Assembly: GCA_027309085.1 (NCBI GenBank)
Contig: DAIDDL010000001.1
Span: 124,001 to 188,000, forward strand
Direction of reading: 5' to 3'
DNA: 64,000 nt
Source: Sulfobacillus sp.
GTDB taxonomy: Bacteria; Bacillota; Sulfobacillia; Sulfobacillales; Sulfobacillaceae
The notes under the pieces are model-generated. The model worked only from the letters and a program-made list of their open reading frames with translations, ran no database searches and was not told the origin of the DNA. A program made the translations under genes and the position numbers. Positions 16,969-26,475 of the stretch are shown here, piece by piece (the stretch's first letter is position 1; every line of letters starts with the position of its first letter).

Positions 16969-17193
16969 ATGGCATCGGTTGATGTGCGCTGCACTGTAAG
17001 CAACTGTTATTTTTGGGCGAAAAATGATCTGTGCTCCGCAGACAGCATCCTGATCACGGCAGACTCGGCAGCAGACGGCCATGCCCGGATGGCATTTGGC
17101 ACCGAAAACCACGGGGACCTGGTGGCGTCCATGGGTGACACGCCAGCGCAGAGCATGGCCAGTACGGCATGCCATACTTTTAAGCAAAAGTAG
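16969..17193 (+). CDS. DUF1540 domain protein
   Basis: A 74-residue small cysteine protein of the DUF1540 type. Two spaced motifs, VRCTVSNCYFWAKNDLCSA near the start and a late TACHTF, match the family pattern C-x4-C-x7-C...C, which probably binds a metal. The function is not established; in Firmicutes such proteins are often stationary-phase or spore associated. The ATG at 16969 has AAAGGGGG upstream. It is a single gene closed by a strong terminator. Confidence 0.8.
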   Translation: MASVDVRCTVSNCYFWAKNDLCSADSILITADSAADGHARMAFGTENHGDLVASMGDTPAQSMASTACHTFKQK

Positions 17194-17197
17194 GACC

Positions 17198-17228
17198 AGA
17201 GGCCCGGGGATGATTTCCCCGGGCCTCT
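17198..17228 (+). terminator. Terminator of the DUF1540 gene
   Basis: AGAGGCCCGGGGA (17198-17210) and TCCCCGGGCCTCT (17216-17228) form a perfect 13-bp stem with a TGATT loop. Only a short T-rich tail follows. Confidence 0.8.
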
Positions 17229-17664
17229 TCTTGGCGTTTCCGCCGCAATAGGCCATCACCCCTGACATTTGACTCAAGAAGTACTCGCCGGCGGAGTCGG
17301 TATGCGGCTGAGAGGACTGCCGCCGATTGGCGACGGTTTAGACAGAAAACTGCTGTAGCCTCGATCAGGAAGAACACGCAGCCAATTCGGCCCGTGTCTT
17401 TCCCCCAGCGGAATCTGACGCGCATGCATTAGGCAGGACTCCGCTGCGTTCAGACAGTTTCCGGACACGGGCATTTGCGTGGCGCGAAACCCTCGTGACG
17501 GTGCGAGGAGATGGCGGTTGTCAAACAATGCCTTGGCGGGAGTTGACGCAGCGACTTATTGTCCCGGCTGTGATTGCCGTATGGATGGTGTTGAACGCCT
17601 TCACCGTCTAGCTGACCGCTCCTCCGCAGAGCCAACACAACCAAACCTTGCGGCCGTGTTCTCC
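17229..17664. other. Intergenic region, nothing recognised
   Basis: About 435 bp between the DUF1540 terminator and the 3' end of the FMN reductase gene. Short frames on both strands lack ribosome sites and known domains. I see no clear hairpin terminator for the reductase gene. Confidence 0.35.
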
Positions 17665-18234
17665 CTATCCCTCGAGGGCCCGCCCCGTTGGATGCGTCTT
17701 AATCCAAACCACAAAGGCGTCCACGAATGATTGCAGGAATTTAACCGTCTCTTCATTGTGAATTTTCCCCTGGTCATCCAGCAAGTCCGCCACCTCGCCG
17801 ATATAAGCCTCGGGTTGTTGCATTACGGGCATATTCAAGAATACCAGGGATTGCCGCAAGTGATGGTTCGCGCCAAACCCACTCAGTTTACTCGGCGAGT
17901 TGCTGATAATTGCGGCCGGCTTGCCATTCCATACACTGGATCCATATGGACGGGAGCCGACATCCAGGGCATTTTTCAATACCGCCGGCACGGACCGATT
18001 ATATTCAGGAGTGACAAACAATACCGCAGGGATCTCCTTCATGGTGTTCCGAAATACCGTATATGCCGGCGGAACACGGTTGTCATCGTCATAGTCCTGA
18101 TTGTATAAAGGCAGGTTGAGGTCTACAAATTCCGCCACATATCCGTCAGGCAATAAAGACGCCACATACCGTGCCAGTTTTTTTGAAAACGATTCGTTCC
18201 GTAGGCTCCCCACCAAAATTCCCACTTTGATCAT
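17665..18234 (-). CDS. NADPH-dependent FMN reductase
   Basis: A 189-residue flavodoxin-fold reductase of the FMN_red family, which transfers electrons from NADPH to FMN or quinone-like acceptors. The phosphate loop is VGSLRNESFSKKLA near residue 8, and the flavin-binding PEYNRSVPAVLKNALD near residues 75-95 is diagnostic. The ATG at 18234 has AAGGGGG 8 bases upstream. The exact acceptor is unknown. The neighbours give no pathway context. Confidence 0.88.
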   Translation of the reverse strand: MIKVGILVGSLRNESFSKKLARYVASLLPDGYVAEFVDLNLPLYNQDYDDDNRVPPAYTVFRNTMKEIPAVLFVTPEYNRSVPAVLKNALDVGSRPYGSSVWNGKPAAIISNSPSKLSGFGANHHLRQSLVFLNMPVMQQPEAYIGEVADLLDDQGKIHNEETVKFLQSFVDAFVVWIKTHPTGRALEG

Positions 18235-18642
18235 TTTCCATACCCCCTTGGTGTTGTTAGCCGTGCGTGTATGTCTTTTCCCTACCTAGATCCCAATGAT
18301 ACGCGGGGCCACCCAGGCACCCTCCAAAAACAGCGCAACGTTGACCTACACCCATCCTCCCTATTATATCCATTTGGCTATGATTGGGTGTGCCAAGCAG
18401 AAACTGCTGTAAATCCCATGATCTTTGGTGATCTCGTGCAGGTCCTTTTCCTTTCTTTCTCAGCGGTGGCGACAGGTGCCAGAACTTCCGACCCGCATCC
18501 TTCTTGTGCCTCCTTACAGACATGAGTCCCCCCTAAACTTTCCCTGCCCTAAAAAAGGAATTTCCCGCCGTGTGTCGAAACTCGCTTCTTGTAAGAAATT
18601 GTCGAAGGGAATCGGCAAGCGCTTAACAAGAAAGGACTCTGC
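18235..18642. other. Divergent intergenic region upstream of the chemotaxis operon
   Basis: About 400 bp. TTGACC (18341-18346) followed after 17 bases by TTATAT (18364-18369) is a candidate plus-strand promoter for the chemotaxis operon, with a long leader. No gene is supported. Confidence 0.3.
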
Positions 18643-20637
18643 ATGATGAATCTTACAGGCAAGGTTGCCGTGGTGGCCGGGCTGCTGATGGCCGTGACGG
18701 TTACGCAAAGCTATTTGTCCATCTCGCGCGCAGACAGCACCCTGCATGAAATCCGGACGGTCTTCGAGCGGGAAAGCATTTTCAACAACGCTGTGCACAA
18801 TATGGAAACGGCCTTTTACGGCTACGACGATCAGATGAACATGTACGTGCTGGTGGCGGATATCCCCCGCCTGTCGGCGCTGGACTCTACTACTTATGCG
18901 CAGGCCAGCGGATTTTCCGGGCAGTTTTCGTCGGACTTCAGGCGGGCGCAATCCAACATGACCGGCAGTTCCGGCACGCCGCTGCTGCGCGAGTTGGGCC
19001 AGCAGATTCAAGCCTACCGTGCGGACGCGGCGGTGGTGCACCAAGACGTGCTGGCAGGAAAAATTCCGCAGGCGATTGCCATGCAGACAGTCGGCAACTC
19101 CCAGCCCTCTAATATGATTATGCCGCTGTTAAGCCGTTTGAACCGGCTCAGCGAATCGCAGATGTCCACCTCTCTAGCCCTTGTCCTGCAAGACCAAAAG
19201 AGCGCAATTTCCTTTGCCTGGACGGCGATGTTTGCGATGCTGCTCGTCGTGCTGCTAGCGCTCGCAGCGATCCAGCGGTATGTTGTCCGTCCTATCCGCC
19301 AGTTGGAACATGTGGCCCGCAATCTCTCAGAAGGCAATATTGAAGAGGAGGCGGCCTATGCCAGTGCGGATGAACTGGGCGCTCTGGCTCAGTCCTTCCG
19401 CTCGATGACGGCATACCTGGCAGGCGCGGGAGAGATTGCGGACGCTGTGGGCCATGGAGATTTAACGCGCGCCCCCGAGGCCAAAGGGCCTAAAGATGTG
19501 CTGGGCAAGGCGCTCGTGGCGATGCATCAGGGGCTGCGCGAGGTGATTCAAGCCATGCAGGAGATGGGACACCAGGTGCACGGCAGTGTTTCTGAACTGA
19601 GCGAGCTGGCATCGCTGACGACCGATGCCACACAGCAGATCTCTCTGGCCATCGGCCAGACCGCCAAGGCCACCGGGGAGTCCTCCCACGGGCTGCAGCA
19701 GATTGCCGCGTCGATGCAGCAGCTGAAGGCCGCGGTCGAGCAAGTGGCATCGGGCACACAGGACCAGGAGACCCAGGCGCAAGGAGGGGAGCAGGCCCTA
19801 GGCACCATGAAACAGGCCCAAGGATCGGTGCAGGAAGCTGCCCAGCGCATGGAGGCCTTGGCTGATGAATCCCGCAAGAGCGCTGTCTCCGGGCGCAAAC
19901 AGGTCGAAGAGACCCTTGCAGCGATTGGGCGGATTGCGGCTGTGACGAAGACCACAGCGGAGGCCACGGGGATGCTGGGCCGTCATTCCGAACGCATTGG
20001 AGCCATTGCGGGAACCATTTCGGAAATTGCCTCGCAAACCAACTTGCTAGCTCTCAATGCGAATATCGAGGCAGCCCGGGCCGGAGAGCACGGGCGCGGA
20101 TTTGCCGTGGTCGCCGACGAGGTCCGCAAACTGGCGGAGCAGTCGGCCAAGGAAGCTAAGAATGTCAGCGAGCTAATCCGCACGATTCAGGACACGGTCC
20201 AGCAGTCTGTGCAGTCCATGGAGAAAGGCCAGCAGGAAGTCTTGGCCGGCCAGTCTTTAGGCGAGCAAACCCGGGAAGCCCTGGGACGGATGGAGGAGGC
20301 GGTGTCACAGGTGGCCAGTGAAATCGGCACGCTGTCTGCCACGGTTGCCGGTTTTACGGCCCAGAGCGCGGGGGTGGACCAGGGCATCAAGCAGATCTCC
20401 CGGATTGCCCAGGGGAATGCCGCCTCCGCGCAGCAGATGGCTGCGGCTTCGGCAGATGTGACCGACACGATTCAGGGTCTGGCGGCCATTTCTGAAGAGA
20501 CGGCGGCTGCGACGGAAGAAGTGGCCAGCACCAGCCAGAATGTGGCGGAGTCAGCGGCCGGTCTGGCCGCCAAATCCCGTGACATGGCAGGCGTGGCCAC
20601 CCGCCTGGACCAGTTGGTCTCGCGCTACCGGCTGTAA
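18643..20637 (+). CDS. Methyl-accepting chemotaxis protein
   Basis: A 664-residue receptor. TM1 is at about residues 5-24, followed by an extracytoplasmic helical sensor region of about 160 residues that looks like a four-helix bundle. TM2 is at about 188-210, then HAMP, then a long signalling coiled coil. The hairpin tip is conserved ([20 protein letters not shown], then [18 protein letters not shown]) near residues 460-510. It would signal to CheA. The methylesterase and methyltransferase genes follow in the same direction. ATG 18643 or 18646; AAAGGA lies upstream. Confidence 0.93.
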   Translation: MMNLTGKVAVVAGLLMAVTVTQSYLSISRADSTLHEIRTVFERESIFNNAVHNMETAFYGYDDQMNMYVLVADIPRLSALDSTTYAQASGFSGQFSSDFRRAQSNMTGSSGTPLLRELGQQIQAYRADAAVVHQDVLAGKIPQAIAMQTVGNSQPSNMIMPLLSRLNRLSESQMSTSLALVLQDQKSAISFAWTAMFAMLLVVLLALAAIQRYVVRPIRQLEHVARNLSEGNIEEEAAYASADELGALAQSFRSMTAYLAGAGEIADAVGHGDLTRAPEAKGPKDVLGKALVAMHQGLREVIQAMQEMGHQVHGSVSELSELASLTTDATQQISLAIGQTAKATGESSHGLQQIAASMQQLKAAVEQVASGTQDQETQAQGGEQALGTMKQAQGSVQEAAQRMEALADESRKSAVSGRKQVEETLAAIGRIAAVTKTTAEATGMLGRHSERIGAIAGTISEIASQTNLLALNANIEAARAGEHGRGFAVVADEVRKLAEQSAKEAKNVSELIRTIQDTVQQSVQSMEKGQQEVLAGQSLGEQTREALGRMEEAVSQVASEIGTLSATVAGFTAQSAGVDQGIKQISRIAQGNAASAQQMAAASADVTDTIQGLAAISEETAAATEEVASTSQNVAESAAGLAAKSRDMAGVATRLDQLVSRYRL

Positions 20638-20676
20638 GCGGGCGGACGGGCCAATACGATAAAGGAGACGAGCTGC

Positions 20677-21684
20677 ATGCGGTTGCTGCCTATTAATCAA
20701 CTGGAACCCGGTGACGTTATCGCGGACACCCTGCACAGCGGGGACGGGCGCGTGCTCTTGCGGCAGGGGGTGGCTCTGAACGCGGACATGATCAAGGCGG
20801 TGGCGCGGTGGGGAATTCCCGCGCTGCCGGTTGAGTGGCCAGGATTTGAAGACATCGACACAACGCCGATCGTTTCCCCTGCCATCATCGACAAAATAGC
20901 TTTGTGGGCCAAACATCCGGGCCCTCTCGACGCCTCCCGCCTGCATGAGGGGCAGGCTCTAGTGAGCAGTCTGCGCGAGGAGCAGCTTCTCGTCCATGCC
21001 CGGGCATTTGAAATGCTGTCAGTATATCAAGCGGGAAGCGCCTATCTAACATTTTATGCCAATCTGGCGGGACTGGTCATGCGCTTGGCCGACCAGATTG
21101 CGCCCGAATGGTCTGAGGCGTACGGCCTGTCCGCTTTGCTTTACGGATTTCACCATCCGGGACTCGAAGACGGCAAGGTCCGGGAATTGTCCGCCGCTGA
21201 CTTGGCGGCGCTGATTCTTGCCGTGCGGCAGTGCCGGGCGCCAGCTCCTGTTGTCACCGCGCTGCTCCACCACCAGTGCCGCTATGACGGATCGGGCAGC
21301 CCTCCGCTCAAGGGGGAGGAGATTTACCGGGGCGGCATGCTGCTGGGTCTGGCGGAAAGCTTTCTCATGCTGATTTTCCAGACCGACCAAGAGCCGCTTC
21401 CCGCCCACGAAGCGCTGGAGTGGGTGATGGGCGGCGCGGGCACGGATTTTTCCCTGGAGGCGGTCAGGAAACTCGGTCGCATCGTCGCCCCTTATGCCGC
21501 AGGGCAGGTGGTGACTTTGGGGCGGGAAGTGGCGGTGGTGCAGCGGGTGCCGGCGGACTGGCCCAACCGACCCGTGATTTTAATGCTGAACGGGGAGAGC
21601 AAGGGACAGACGGTCGATTTGCGCCAGGCTGATCAGCAGACCCGGGTGATTTCCGGAGTCTACCAGAACAGGCTCTGGTCTTAA
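20677..21684 (+). CDS. Degenerate HD-GYP-like protein
   Basis: A 335-residue protein that begins like HD-GYP proteins (INQLEPGDVIADTLHSGDGRVLLRQG) and keeps the GYP-region signature HHQCRYDGSGSPPLKGEEIYRGG near residue 205. Where an HD-GYP phosphodiesterase has HDIGK it shows LYGFHHPGLEDGKV, so the metal-binding HD pair is altered. It is likely to be catalytically impaired and may bind rather than hydrolyse c-di-GMP. It lies 39 bp after the receptor gene and before cheC, so it probably works in chemotaxis. AAAGGAG precedes the ATG. Confidence 0.7.
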   Translation: MRLLPINQLEPGDVIADTLHSGDGRVLLRQGVALNADMIKAVARWGIPALPVEWPGFEDIDTTPIVSPAIIDKIALWAKHPGPLDASRLHEGQALVSSLREEQLLVHARAFEMLSVYQAGSAYLTFYANLAGLVMRLADQIAPEWSEAYGLSALLYGFHHPGLEDGKVRELSAADLAALILAVRQCRAPAPVVTALLHHQCRYDGSGSPPLKGEEIYRGGMLLGLAESFLMLIFQTDQEPLPAHEALEWVMGGAGTDFSLEAVRKLGRIVAPYAAGQVVTLGREVAVVQRVPADWPNRPVILMLNGESKGQTVDLRQADQQTRVISGVYQNRLWS

Positions 21685-21711
21685 CTGACGAGGGGGGACG
21701 GGAGACAGCGA

Positions 21712-22272
21712 ATGGAAGCTAACGTGGAACAAGTCATGAGCATCTGGGGAAAAATTTGCGGACCGGGTCTGGAAGAGGCGAGCCGTGCCCTGAGCCGCAT
21801 GACGGGGCTGTCTTTCACCATGGAGGACAAAGCGGTGAGTGAGGTCGAGTGGAAAGATATCCTGGACAAGTTTGACGCGCGCCACGCCGCTGAGCTCTAC
21901 GCAGTGAATCTGGGGGCGACCGGGCTGATTCCCACCCGCATCATCCTCATCTTCTCTCCGGAAAACAGCCGGAGCCTGGTCTCCGCCATGATGGGGGAAG
22001 ACGTGCCCCTGCCTCTGGATGACGTGGGGCTGTCGGCTTTGGGAGAAGTAGGCAACGTTGTGGGGACAGCGTTTCTGAATGTATTTGCAAATATTTTCGG
22101 AGAGGTGTTTGAACCGACGGTGCCGCAGGTGCGGCAAGGTCAGGGCAGCAGTGTGTTTCCCGTGCTGCCTGTCCGCCAAAAAGTTCTCGTTACGGAAGCG
22201 CTCTTCCGGGTGACCGGGGAAACTCTCTGGGGAGAAATTATGATTGCCCCGTTGACGAAGGGAGCGGAGTGA
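21712..22272 (+). CDS. cheC: CheC-like CheY-P phosphatase
   Basis: A 186-residue protein of the CheC/CheX/FliY phosphatase group, which removes phosphate from CheY. One active-site signature is clear: S-x3-E-x2-N in LSALGEVGNVVGTAFLN, near residues 107-122. The N-terminal half has the corresponding helix (ICGPGLEEASRALSRMTG) without the Glu/Asn pair, so only one of the two sites usual in CheC seems intact. It ends one base before the cheY start codon. Confidence 0.78.
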   Translation: MEANVEQVMSIWGKICGPGLEEASRALSRMTGLSFTMEDKAVSEVEWKDILDKFDARHAAELYAVNLGATGLIPTRIILIFSPENSRSLVSAMMGEDVPLPLDDVGLSALGEVGNVVGTAFLNVFANIFGEVFEPTVPQVRQGQGSSVFPVLPVRQKVLVTEALFRVTGETLWGEIMIAPLTKGAE

Positions 22273-22273
22273 C

Positions 22274-22639
22274 ATGACCATCCTGATTGTGGACGATGCC
22301 GCCTTCATGCGCATGCGTCTGAAAAAGCTGCTGACCGGTCAGGGATTTGCGGTGGAAGAGGCGAGTGACGGGAAGGAAGCGGTGGCCAGGTATCAGGCCC
22401 TAAATCCCGACTGTGTGCTGATGGACATTACGATGCCGGAGATGAGCGGGATTGATGCCCTGCAGGAAATTCGCCGGATCGACCCGGAAGCCAGAGTCAT
22501 CATGGTGTCCGCATTAGGACAGCAGGCTATGGTGATCCAAGCGATTCAGCATGGAGCCAAGGACTTCATTGTCAAGCCGTATGAACCGGACCGGGTGCTC
22601 AGTGCCCTCACCAAGGTGCTGCCCGTGCAAAAATCCTAG
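22274..22639 (+). CDS. cheY: CheY response regulator
   Basis: A 121-residue single-domain receiver. The acidic pocket is VDDAAF at the N terminus, the phosphoacceptor aspartate is in CVLMDITMPEMSG (about Asp54), the conserved Ser/Thr is in MVSALG and the lysine in IVKPYE. It would carry the signal from CheA to the flagellar or pilus motor. It lies one base after cheC, so it is translationally coupled. Confidence 0.93.
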   Translation: MTILIVDDAAFMRMRLKKLLTGQGFAVEEASDGKEAVARYQALNPDCVLMDITMPEMSGIDALQEIRRIDPEARVIMVSALGQQAMVIQAIQHGAKDFIVKPYEPDRVLSALTKVLPVQKS

Positions 22640-22650
22640 AGGAGTGGGCT

Positions 22651-23679
22651 ATGCCTGGCGTTCTGATTGTTGATGATTCCGCCTATGTGCGTTTTGTGCT
22701 TAAGGACCGGTTTCGCCGCCGGGGCTGGGAGACGTGCGCGGTGGCGGACGGCCATGCGGCTCTCGCGGCTCTTTCGGGATTTGCTCCCGACTTGGTGACT
22801 CTCGATGTGGTGATGCCAGGCATGGACGGCATTGAGACCGTCAAGGCCATTAGGGCTTTGTGGGCAGGCCCCATTATTATGGTGTCAACCCAGACCCACG
22901 GAGGCGCCGACCAAACCTGGCCGGCCTTGGAGGCTGGCGCCACGGACTTTGTGGGAAAGCCTGGCCCAGACAGCCCGCTCGGGGACGTGATGGATCAAAT
23001 TATCACCAAGTTCGAGGCATGCCAAGCGCCTTGCCCGCCTCCGGGCCAGCACCGGGCCGGAGCCCAGGTGCCAAGGGTCCCGGCGCAGGCTGTGGTGGTT
23101 GGCGCTTCCACGGGGGGCCCCGCCGCTCTGGCGCGGGTGCTGAGGCATGTGGAGGGAGCGCCCGGGGTGCCTCTTGTGATCATTCAGCACATGCCGCAAA
23201 GTTTTACCCCCTCCCTGGCCGCCCGCCTGGGAAAGATTCTTGGCCGCCCCGTGCAGGAATCGCCTCTGGCGCCTGCAAAAGTGCGGTGGGCTCCGGGCCT
23301 GGTGGTTCTAGCGCGCGGGGGCTACCATCTCCGGATGGATTCGTCCGGACTGTGGAGTGAGCAGGGGGTTCGCCTGCATGGCGTGATGCCCGCCATTGAT
23401 GTGACGGCGGGAGATGGGGTGAGGGTGTTCGGCGCCGGATTGTGCATGGCCATCCTGACCGGGATGGGAGAGGATGGGGCGGACTCGGCCGCATTGTGCC
23501 GCCAGGCGGGCGGCACGGTGATGGTGCAAGATCCCGAGAGTGCGGTCGTCTGGGGGATGCCGCAAGCAGTGCTCAACAGGGGAGCGGCCAGCAAGGTGGG
23601 CAGTCTTGAGGATATTGGGCGGTGGATAAACGAGGTGATGCATGATGGCCGCGGCATTTTTGGATCTGGAATGGAATGA
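22651..23679 (+). CDS. cheB: CheB protein-glutamate methylesterase
   Basis: A 342-residue two-domain enzyme. The receiver domain occupies residues 1-120 with the aspartate in VTLDVVMPGMDG. After a Pro/Ala-rich linker comes the catalytic domain with the serine in VVGASTGGPAAL, the histidine in IIQHMPQSFTPSLAARL and the aspartate in GMGEDGADSA. It demethylates or deamidates receptor glutamates during adaptation. Its last 38 bases overlap cheR. Confidence 0.94.
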   Translation: MPGVLIVDDSAYVRFVLKDRFRRRGWETCAVADGHAALAALSGFAPDLVTLDVVMPGMDGIETVKAIRALWAGPIIMVSTQTHGGADQTWPALEAGATDFVGKPGPDSPLGDVMDQIITKFEACQAPCPPPGQHRAGAQVPRVPAQAVVVGASTGGPAALARVLRHVEGAPGVPLVIIQHMPQSFTPSLAARLGKILGRPVQESPLAPAKVRWAPGLVVLARGGYHLRMDSSGLWSEQGVRLHGVMPAIDVTAGDGVRVFGAGLCMAILTGMGEDGADSAALCRQAGGTVMVQDPESAVVWGMPQAVLNRGAASKVGSLEDIGRWINEVMHDGRGIFGSGME

Positions 23680-24433
23680 CTTTCTCAAGACCGTGGCCCG
23701 CCATCCCGATTTGGCGTGGAATCTTCAAGGGTATAAAAGACCGCAGGTGGAGCGGCGCCTGCAGGGTTTTCTGATGCGGGAAGGTTACACTTCTTTGGCC
23801 AAACTGGCCCGGGATCTCGACGCCGAGCCAGCCCTGGCCCGCCGGATGAAAAATTTTGTGACAGTGCATGTCAGCGAGTTTTTCCGGGACGGGGTGTACT
23901 GGGAGCGGTTGGAAGAGGCGGTGGCGCAAGCGCCGTGGAGAAACCACGCGCAGGTCTGGTCCGCAGGATGCTCGTGGGGAGCGGAACCCGCCACTGTGTG
24001 GCTCATGGCCAGGAAGGCGGGCTGGCGGGCAGAAATTTGGGCCACGGACACGGACCTCCCGGTACTGGAACAGGCAGAGACGCTGCACTTTCCTAGAGAA
24101 ACCTGGACCGCTGCGCTGGAGCCGTACCGGGCCTACGTGCAAATTCAAGAGGACGGCAGCTGGTCTTTAGATGCGCGGGCCCGCCAGGACATCCGCTTTA
24201 CGCACCACGACCTGTTGGCGAATGCCGCTGACCTTGGGAGCTTTAACCTGATCCTGTGCCGCCACGTGCTGATTTACTTTTCCCAGGAGGCCAAGCAGCA
24301 GGTGCTGGCGAATCTGGTCAGTTCTCTCAAAACCGGGGGGTATTTGTTTATCGGCGCAGCTGAAATGCTGCTGGAAGCCCGTGACGTGGGACTCGCAGCG
24401 GTGGCGCCGTCGCTTTTTCAAAAGAATGGCTAG
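23642..24433 (+). CDS. cheR: CheR chemotaxis methyltransferase
   Basis: A 263-residue SAM-dependent methyltransferase acting on receptor glutamates. The N-terminal helical domain contains YKRPQVERRLQGFL. The SAM site is VWSAGCSWGAEP (near residue 103), with LILCRHVLIYF and LKTGGYLFIGAAEML further on, all typical of CheR. Start ATG 23642 or 23645 lies inside the end of cheB with GAGGTG upstream. It is the last gene of the chemotaxis operon and is followed by a terminator. Confidence 0.94.
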   Translation: MMAAAFLDLEWNDFLKTVARHPDLAWNLQGYKRPQVERRLQGFLMREGYTSLAKLARDLDAEPALARRMKNFVTVHVSEFFRDGVYWERLEEAVAQAPWRNHAQVWSAGCSWGAEPATVWLMARKAGWRAEIWATDTDLPVLEQAETLHFPRETWTAALEPYRAYVQIQEDGSWSLDARARQDIRFTHHDLLANAADLGSFNLILCRHVLIYFSQEAKQQVLANLVSSLKTGGYLFIGAAEMLLEARDVGLAAVAPSLFQKNG

Positions 24434-24483
24434 GGGCATGGCCTGGGCATTGCTGCGCAATGCTTTCCGCCAAAGAAGTCAAG

Positions 24484-24522
24484 GACGGGTCACCGCCGGG
24501 CACAAGGCGGTGACCCGTCTTT
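24484..24522 (+). terminator. Terminator of the chemotaxis operon
   Basis: GACGGGTCACCGCC (24484-24497) pairs perfectly with GGCGGTGACCCGTC (24506-24519) around an 8-base loop, followed by TTT. Confidence 0.82.
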
Positions 24523-24581
24523 GATGTTAATCTTTCCCGATGTCAAAATGGCCGCTGCATCCGTACCGGGTGGGCAGATGT

Positions 24582-24590
24582 TGCTATACT
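24582..24590 (+). promoter_or_regulatory. Extended -10 promoter element
   Basis: TGC followed by TATACT (24585-24590), downstream of the chemotaxis terminator and about 125 bp before the next start codon. Confidence 0.4.
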
Positions 24591-24714
24591 CAGCAGGACG
24601 CAAGAGACCGGATTCCTGCGAGGGGCCGTTTTACAGCGTGAGACCAGGGCGTGAATGACACGGGGAATGATGCCCAATACCAGGGGTGCGCGAACGCCCG
24701 GGAGCGTGAGGGGA

Positions 24715-25218
24715 ATGGACGAAGAGATGGTGGCGGCCCTGCAAGGAGTGTACCGTCCACAGAAGGTCAGGACTTTGCTCGTAGCCGAGTCGCCTTCCGT
24801 GGCCGAACGGTTTTTCTACCTGGGCAACTCTCCGCTATTTCGCTATACCTATCTGGCTTTCCAGGATGTGTTCGGATTGCAGGCAGGCACTCCGAAAGAA
24901 TTTTTGGCGTGGTTCCGGGATCACGGCTTTTTCCTGGACAATCTTGCGCAGCACAGCATCGGGCATCTGCCACAGCCGGCCCGCAGGGCGGCGGCTATGC
25001 TCTGGGTCCCGTCTTTGGCGGAGCGCCTGGCGATCTACCGGCCTAACAACCTTGTGGCGGTGATGAAGAGCCTCGAGAGGCCTGTGGCCCAAGCCATCGA
25101 GCTGGCAGATATTTCACTGGAAAATATGGCGGTCCTGCCCTTTCCAGCGCGGAGTGTGCGCAACCAGTGGGCGTACCGGGAGCAGTTGGGGGGCTTGGTG
25201 GGGGCATGGGGAGTTTAG
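24715..25218 (+). CDS. Hypothetical protein, possibly uracil-DNA-glycosylase-like fold
   Basis: A 167-residue soluble protein. The segment VRTLLVAESPSVAERFFYLGN followed by FRYTYLAFQDVFG loosely recalls the beta strand and loop order of the uracil-DNA-glycosylase-like superfamily, but I see no catalytic motif and would not call an activity. The start is uncertain: ATG 24715 (GGGAG 10 bases upstream), ATG 24727 and upstream frames are all possible. The DUF420 gene follows. Confidence 0.5.
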   Translation: MDEEMVAALQGVYRPQKVRTLLVAESPSVAERFFYLGNSPLFRYTYLAFQDVFGLQAGTPKEFLAWFRDHGFFLDNLAQHSIGHLPQPARRAAAMLWVPSLAERLAIYRPNNLVAVMKSLERPVAQAIELADISLENMAVLPFPARSVRNQWAYREQLGGLVGAWGV

Positions 25219-25316
25219 TCTTTCGCCCAGGACAGCCTCCGTGTCATAATAGGAAAAAGCGGTGGCGCGCCAACGAACTAGACGCCATGCGCCGGAATAT
25301 GACAGGAGGGCATTGG

Positions 25317-25784
25317 ATGGGGATTGCGGGCCTGTGGGGCTTGTTCAATGAAGTCGTCATGATTGCCAGTGCCACCGTAGTGGCATTCGGCTGGTATTTT
25401 ATCCGTCATAAGCAGGTCGCCGTGCACCGGAAGTTTATGCTGGCTGGCTCGACTTTGGGGGCGGTATTCTTTGTCAGTTACCTTCTGAGCACGTTTCTGG
25501 TCGGGGATACGTATTTTGGCGGGCCAGCTAAATATAATGTCAGCTACCAGACCTTTCTTTTGATTCACATCCTGCTGGCCACTGCGGCGGCCGTGATGGG
25601 AGTCATCACGCTGCGCTATGCGCTGAAGGGAAGATTCCGGCAGCACCGGAAAATTGCGCCGTGGACCGCTACTTTTTGGTTTATTGCGGCTATCACAGGA
25701 CTGGCGGTATTTTTGCTGCTCTTTGTCATTTTCCCGCCGGGGGCGACCACCAAGAGTTTGATCGATATCATTGTGGGCCACTGA
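25317..25784 (+). CDS. DUF420 membrane protein (CtaM/YozB-like)
   Basis: A 155-residue integral membrane protein with four or five helices. The segment HKQVAVHRKFMLAG and a later GRFRQHRKIAPWTATFWF, each with histidines near helix ends, are characteristic of DUF420. Some members (CtaM in staphylococci) are needed to mature haem-copper oxidases. The ATG at 25317 has AGGAGGG 6 bases upstream; earlier in-frame ATGs lack this. No oxidase genes are nearby. Confidence 0.8.
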   Translation: MGIAGLWGLFNEVVMIASATVVAFGWYFIRHKQVAVHRKFMLAGSTLGAVFFVSYLLSTFLVGDTYFGGPAKYNVSYQTFLLIHILLATAAAVMGVITLRYALKGRFRQHRKIAPWTATFWFIAAITGLAVFLLLFVIFPPGATTKSLIDIIVGH

Positions 25785-25833
25785 GGACGCCGCAGCATGG
25801 GAAAAAACTGGAGAATGTAAAGGAGAGGGAATT

Positions 25834-26469
25834 TTGGAGTTGATCGCGCAATACGCTTTGCCGGATATGCCGCACTATCCGCTCTTGATCTTGCTTCACG
25901 GTCTCGGATCTGACGAAAATGACTTGATGGGGCTGGCGCCTGCTCTGCCGCCGGGATGGGGTCTGGCCAGCCTGCGAGCCCCCTATCCCTACGGGCCTGG
26001 CTACCAGTGGTATTCTCTGGAGAACATCCGGGATCCCGAACCGGCCGACTTTGCGGCGAGCCTGCAGGCGGTCGAGTCATGGGTACGCGCAGTGCCTGAG
26101 CATGTTCCTGGGGCGGATGTGTCCCGGATTGTACTGGGAGGATTTTCGCAAGGGTCGGTGATGGCGGTTTCCGCAGGATTCTCCGGCCGGCTGAATGACC
26201 TCTTGGCTGGTGTGTGCGTGATGAGCGGCTATGTTCCGGATCACGCGGTACTCGCCCCGGGACCGCGGCCGGTGTTTTGGGGGCACGGCACGGCAGATGG
26301 GGTGTTGCCTCTGGCCTTAGGGCAGGCAGGGGTTCAGCGGCTTGAGGGGCTGGGCGTGGCCGTCAGCTTTCACCAGTATCCCATGGGGCATGAGGTGTGC
26401 GCGGCCGAGATGGCCGATCTGAGTGCCTGGCTTGAAGCTCTGCCCGAAAACCGGCAAGCGGGGCGCTAA
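25834..26469 (+). CDS. Phospholipase/carboxylesterase family hydrolase
   Basis: A 211-residue alpha/beta hydrolase. The oxyanion strand is LLILLHGLGSDENDL, the nucleophile elbow GGFSQGSVMA, the acid in GTADGVLP and the histidine in PMGHEV, all in the order of the esterase/acyl-protein-thioesterase family. Cytoplasmic; natural ester unknown. The start is TTG 25834 with AGGAGAG 6 bases upstream; no ATG is available nearby. It sits 6 bp before a D,D-carboxypeptidase gene, probably in one transcript. Confidence 0.85.
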   Translation: MELIAQYALPDMPHYPLLILLHGLGSDENDLMGLAPALPPGWGLASLRAPYPYGPGYQWYSLENIRDPEPADFAASLQAVESWVRAVPEHVPGADVSRIVLGGFSQGSVMAVSAGFSGRLNDLLAGVCVMSGYVPDHAVLAPGPRPVFWGHGTADGVLPLALGQAGVQRLEGLGVAVSFHQYPMGHEVCAAEMADLSAWLEALPENRQAGR

Positions 26470-26475
26470 GTTCAG

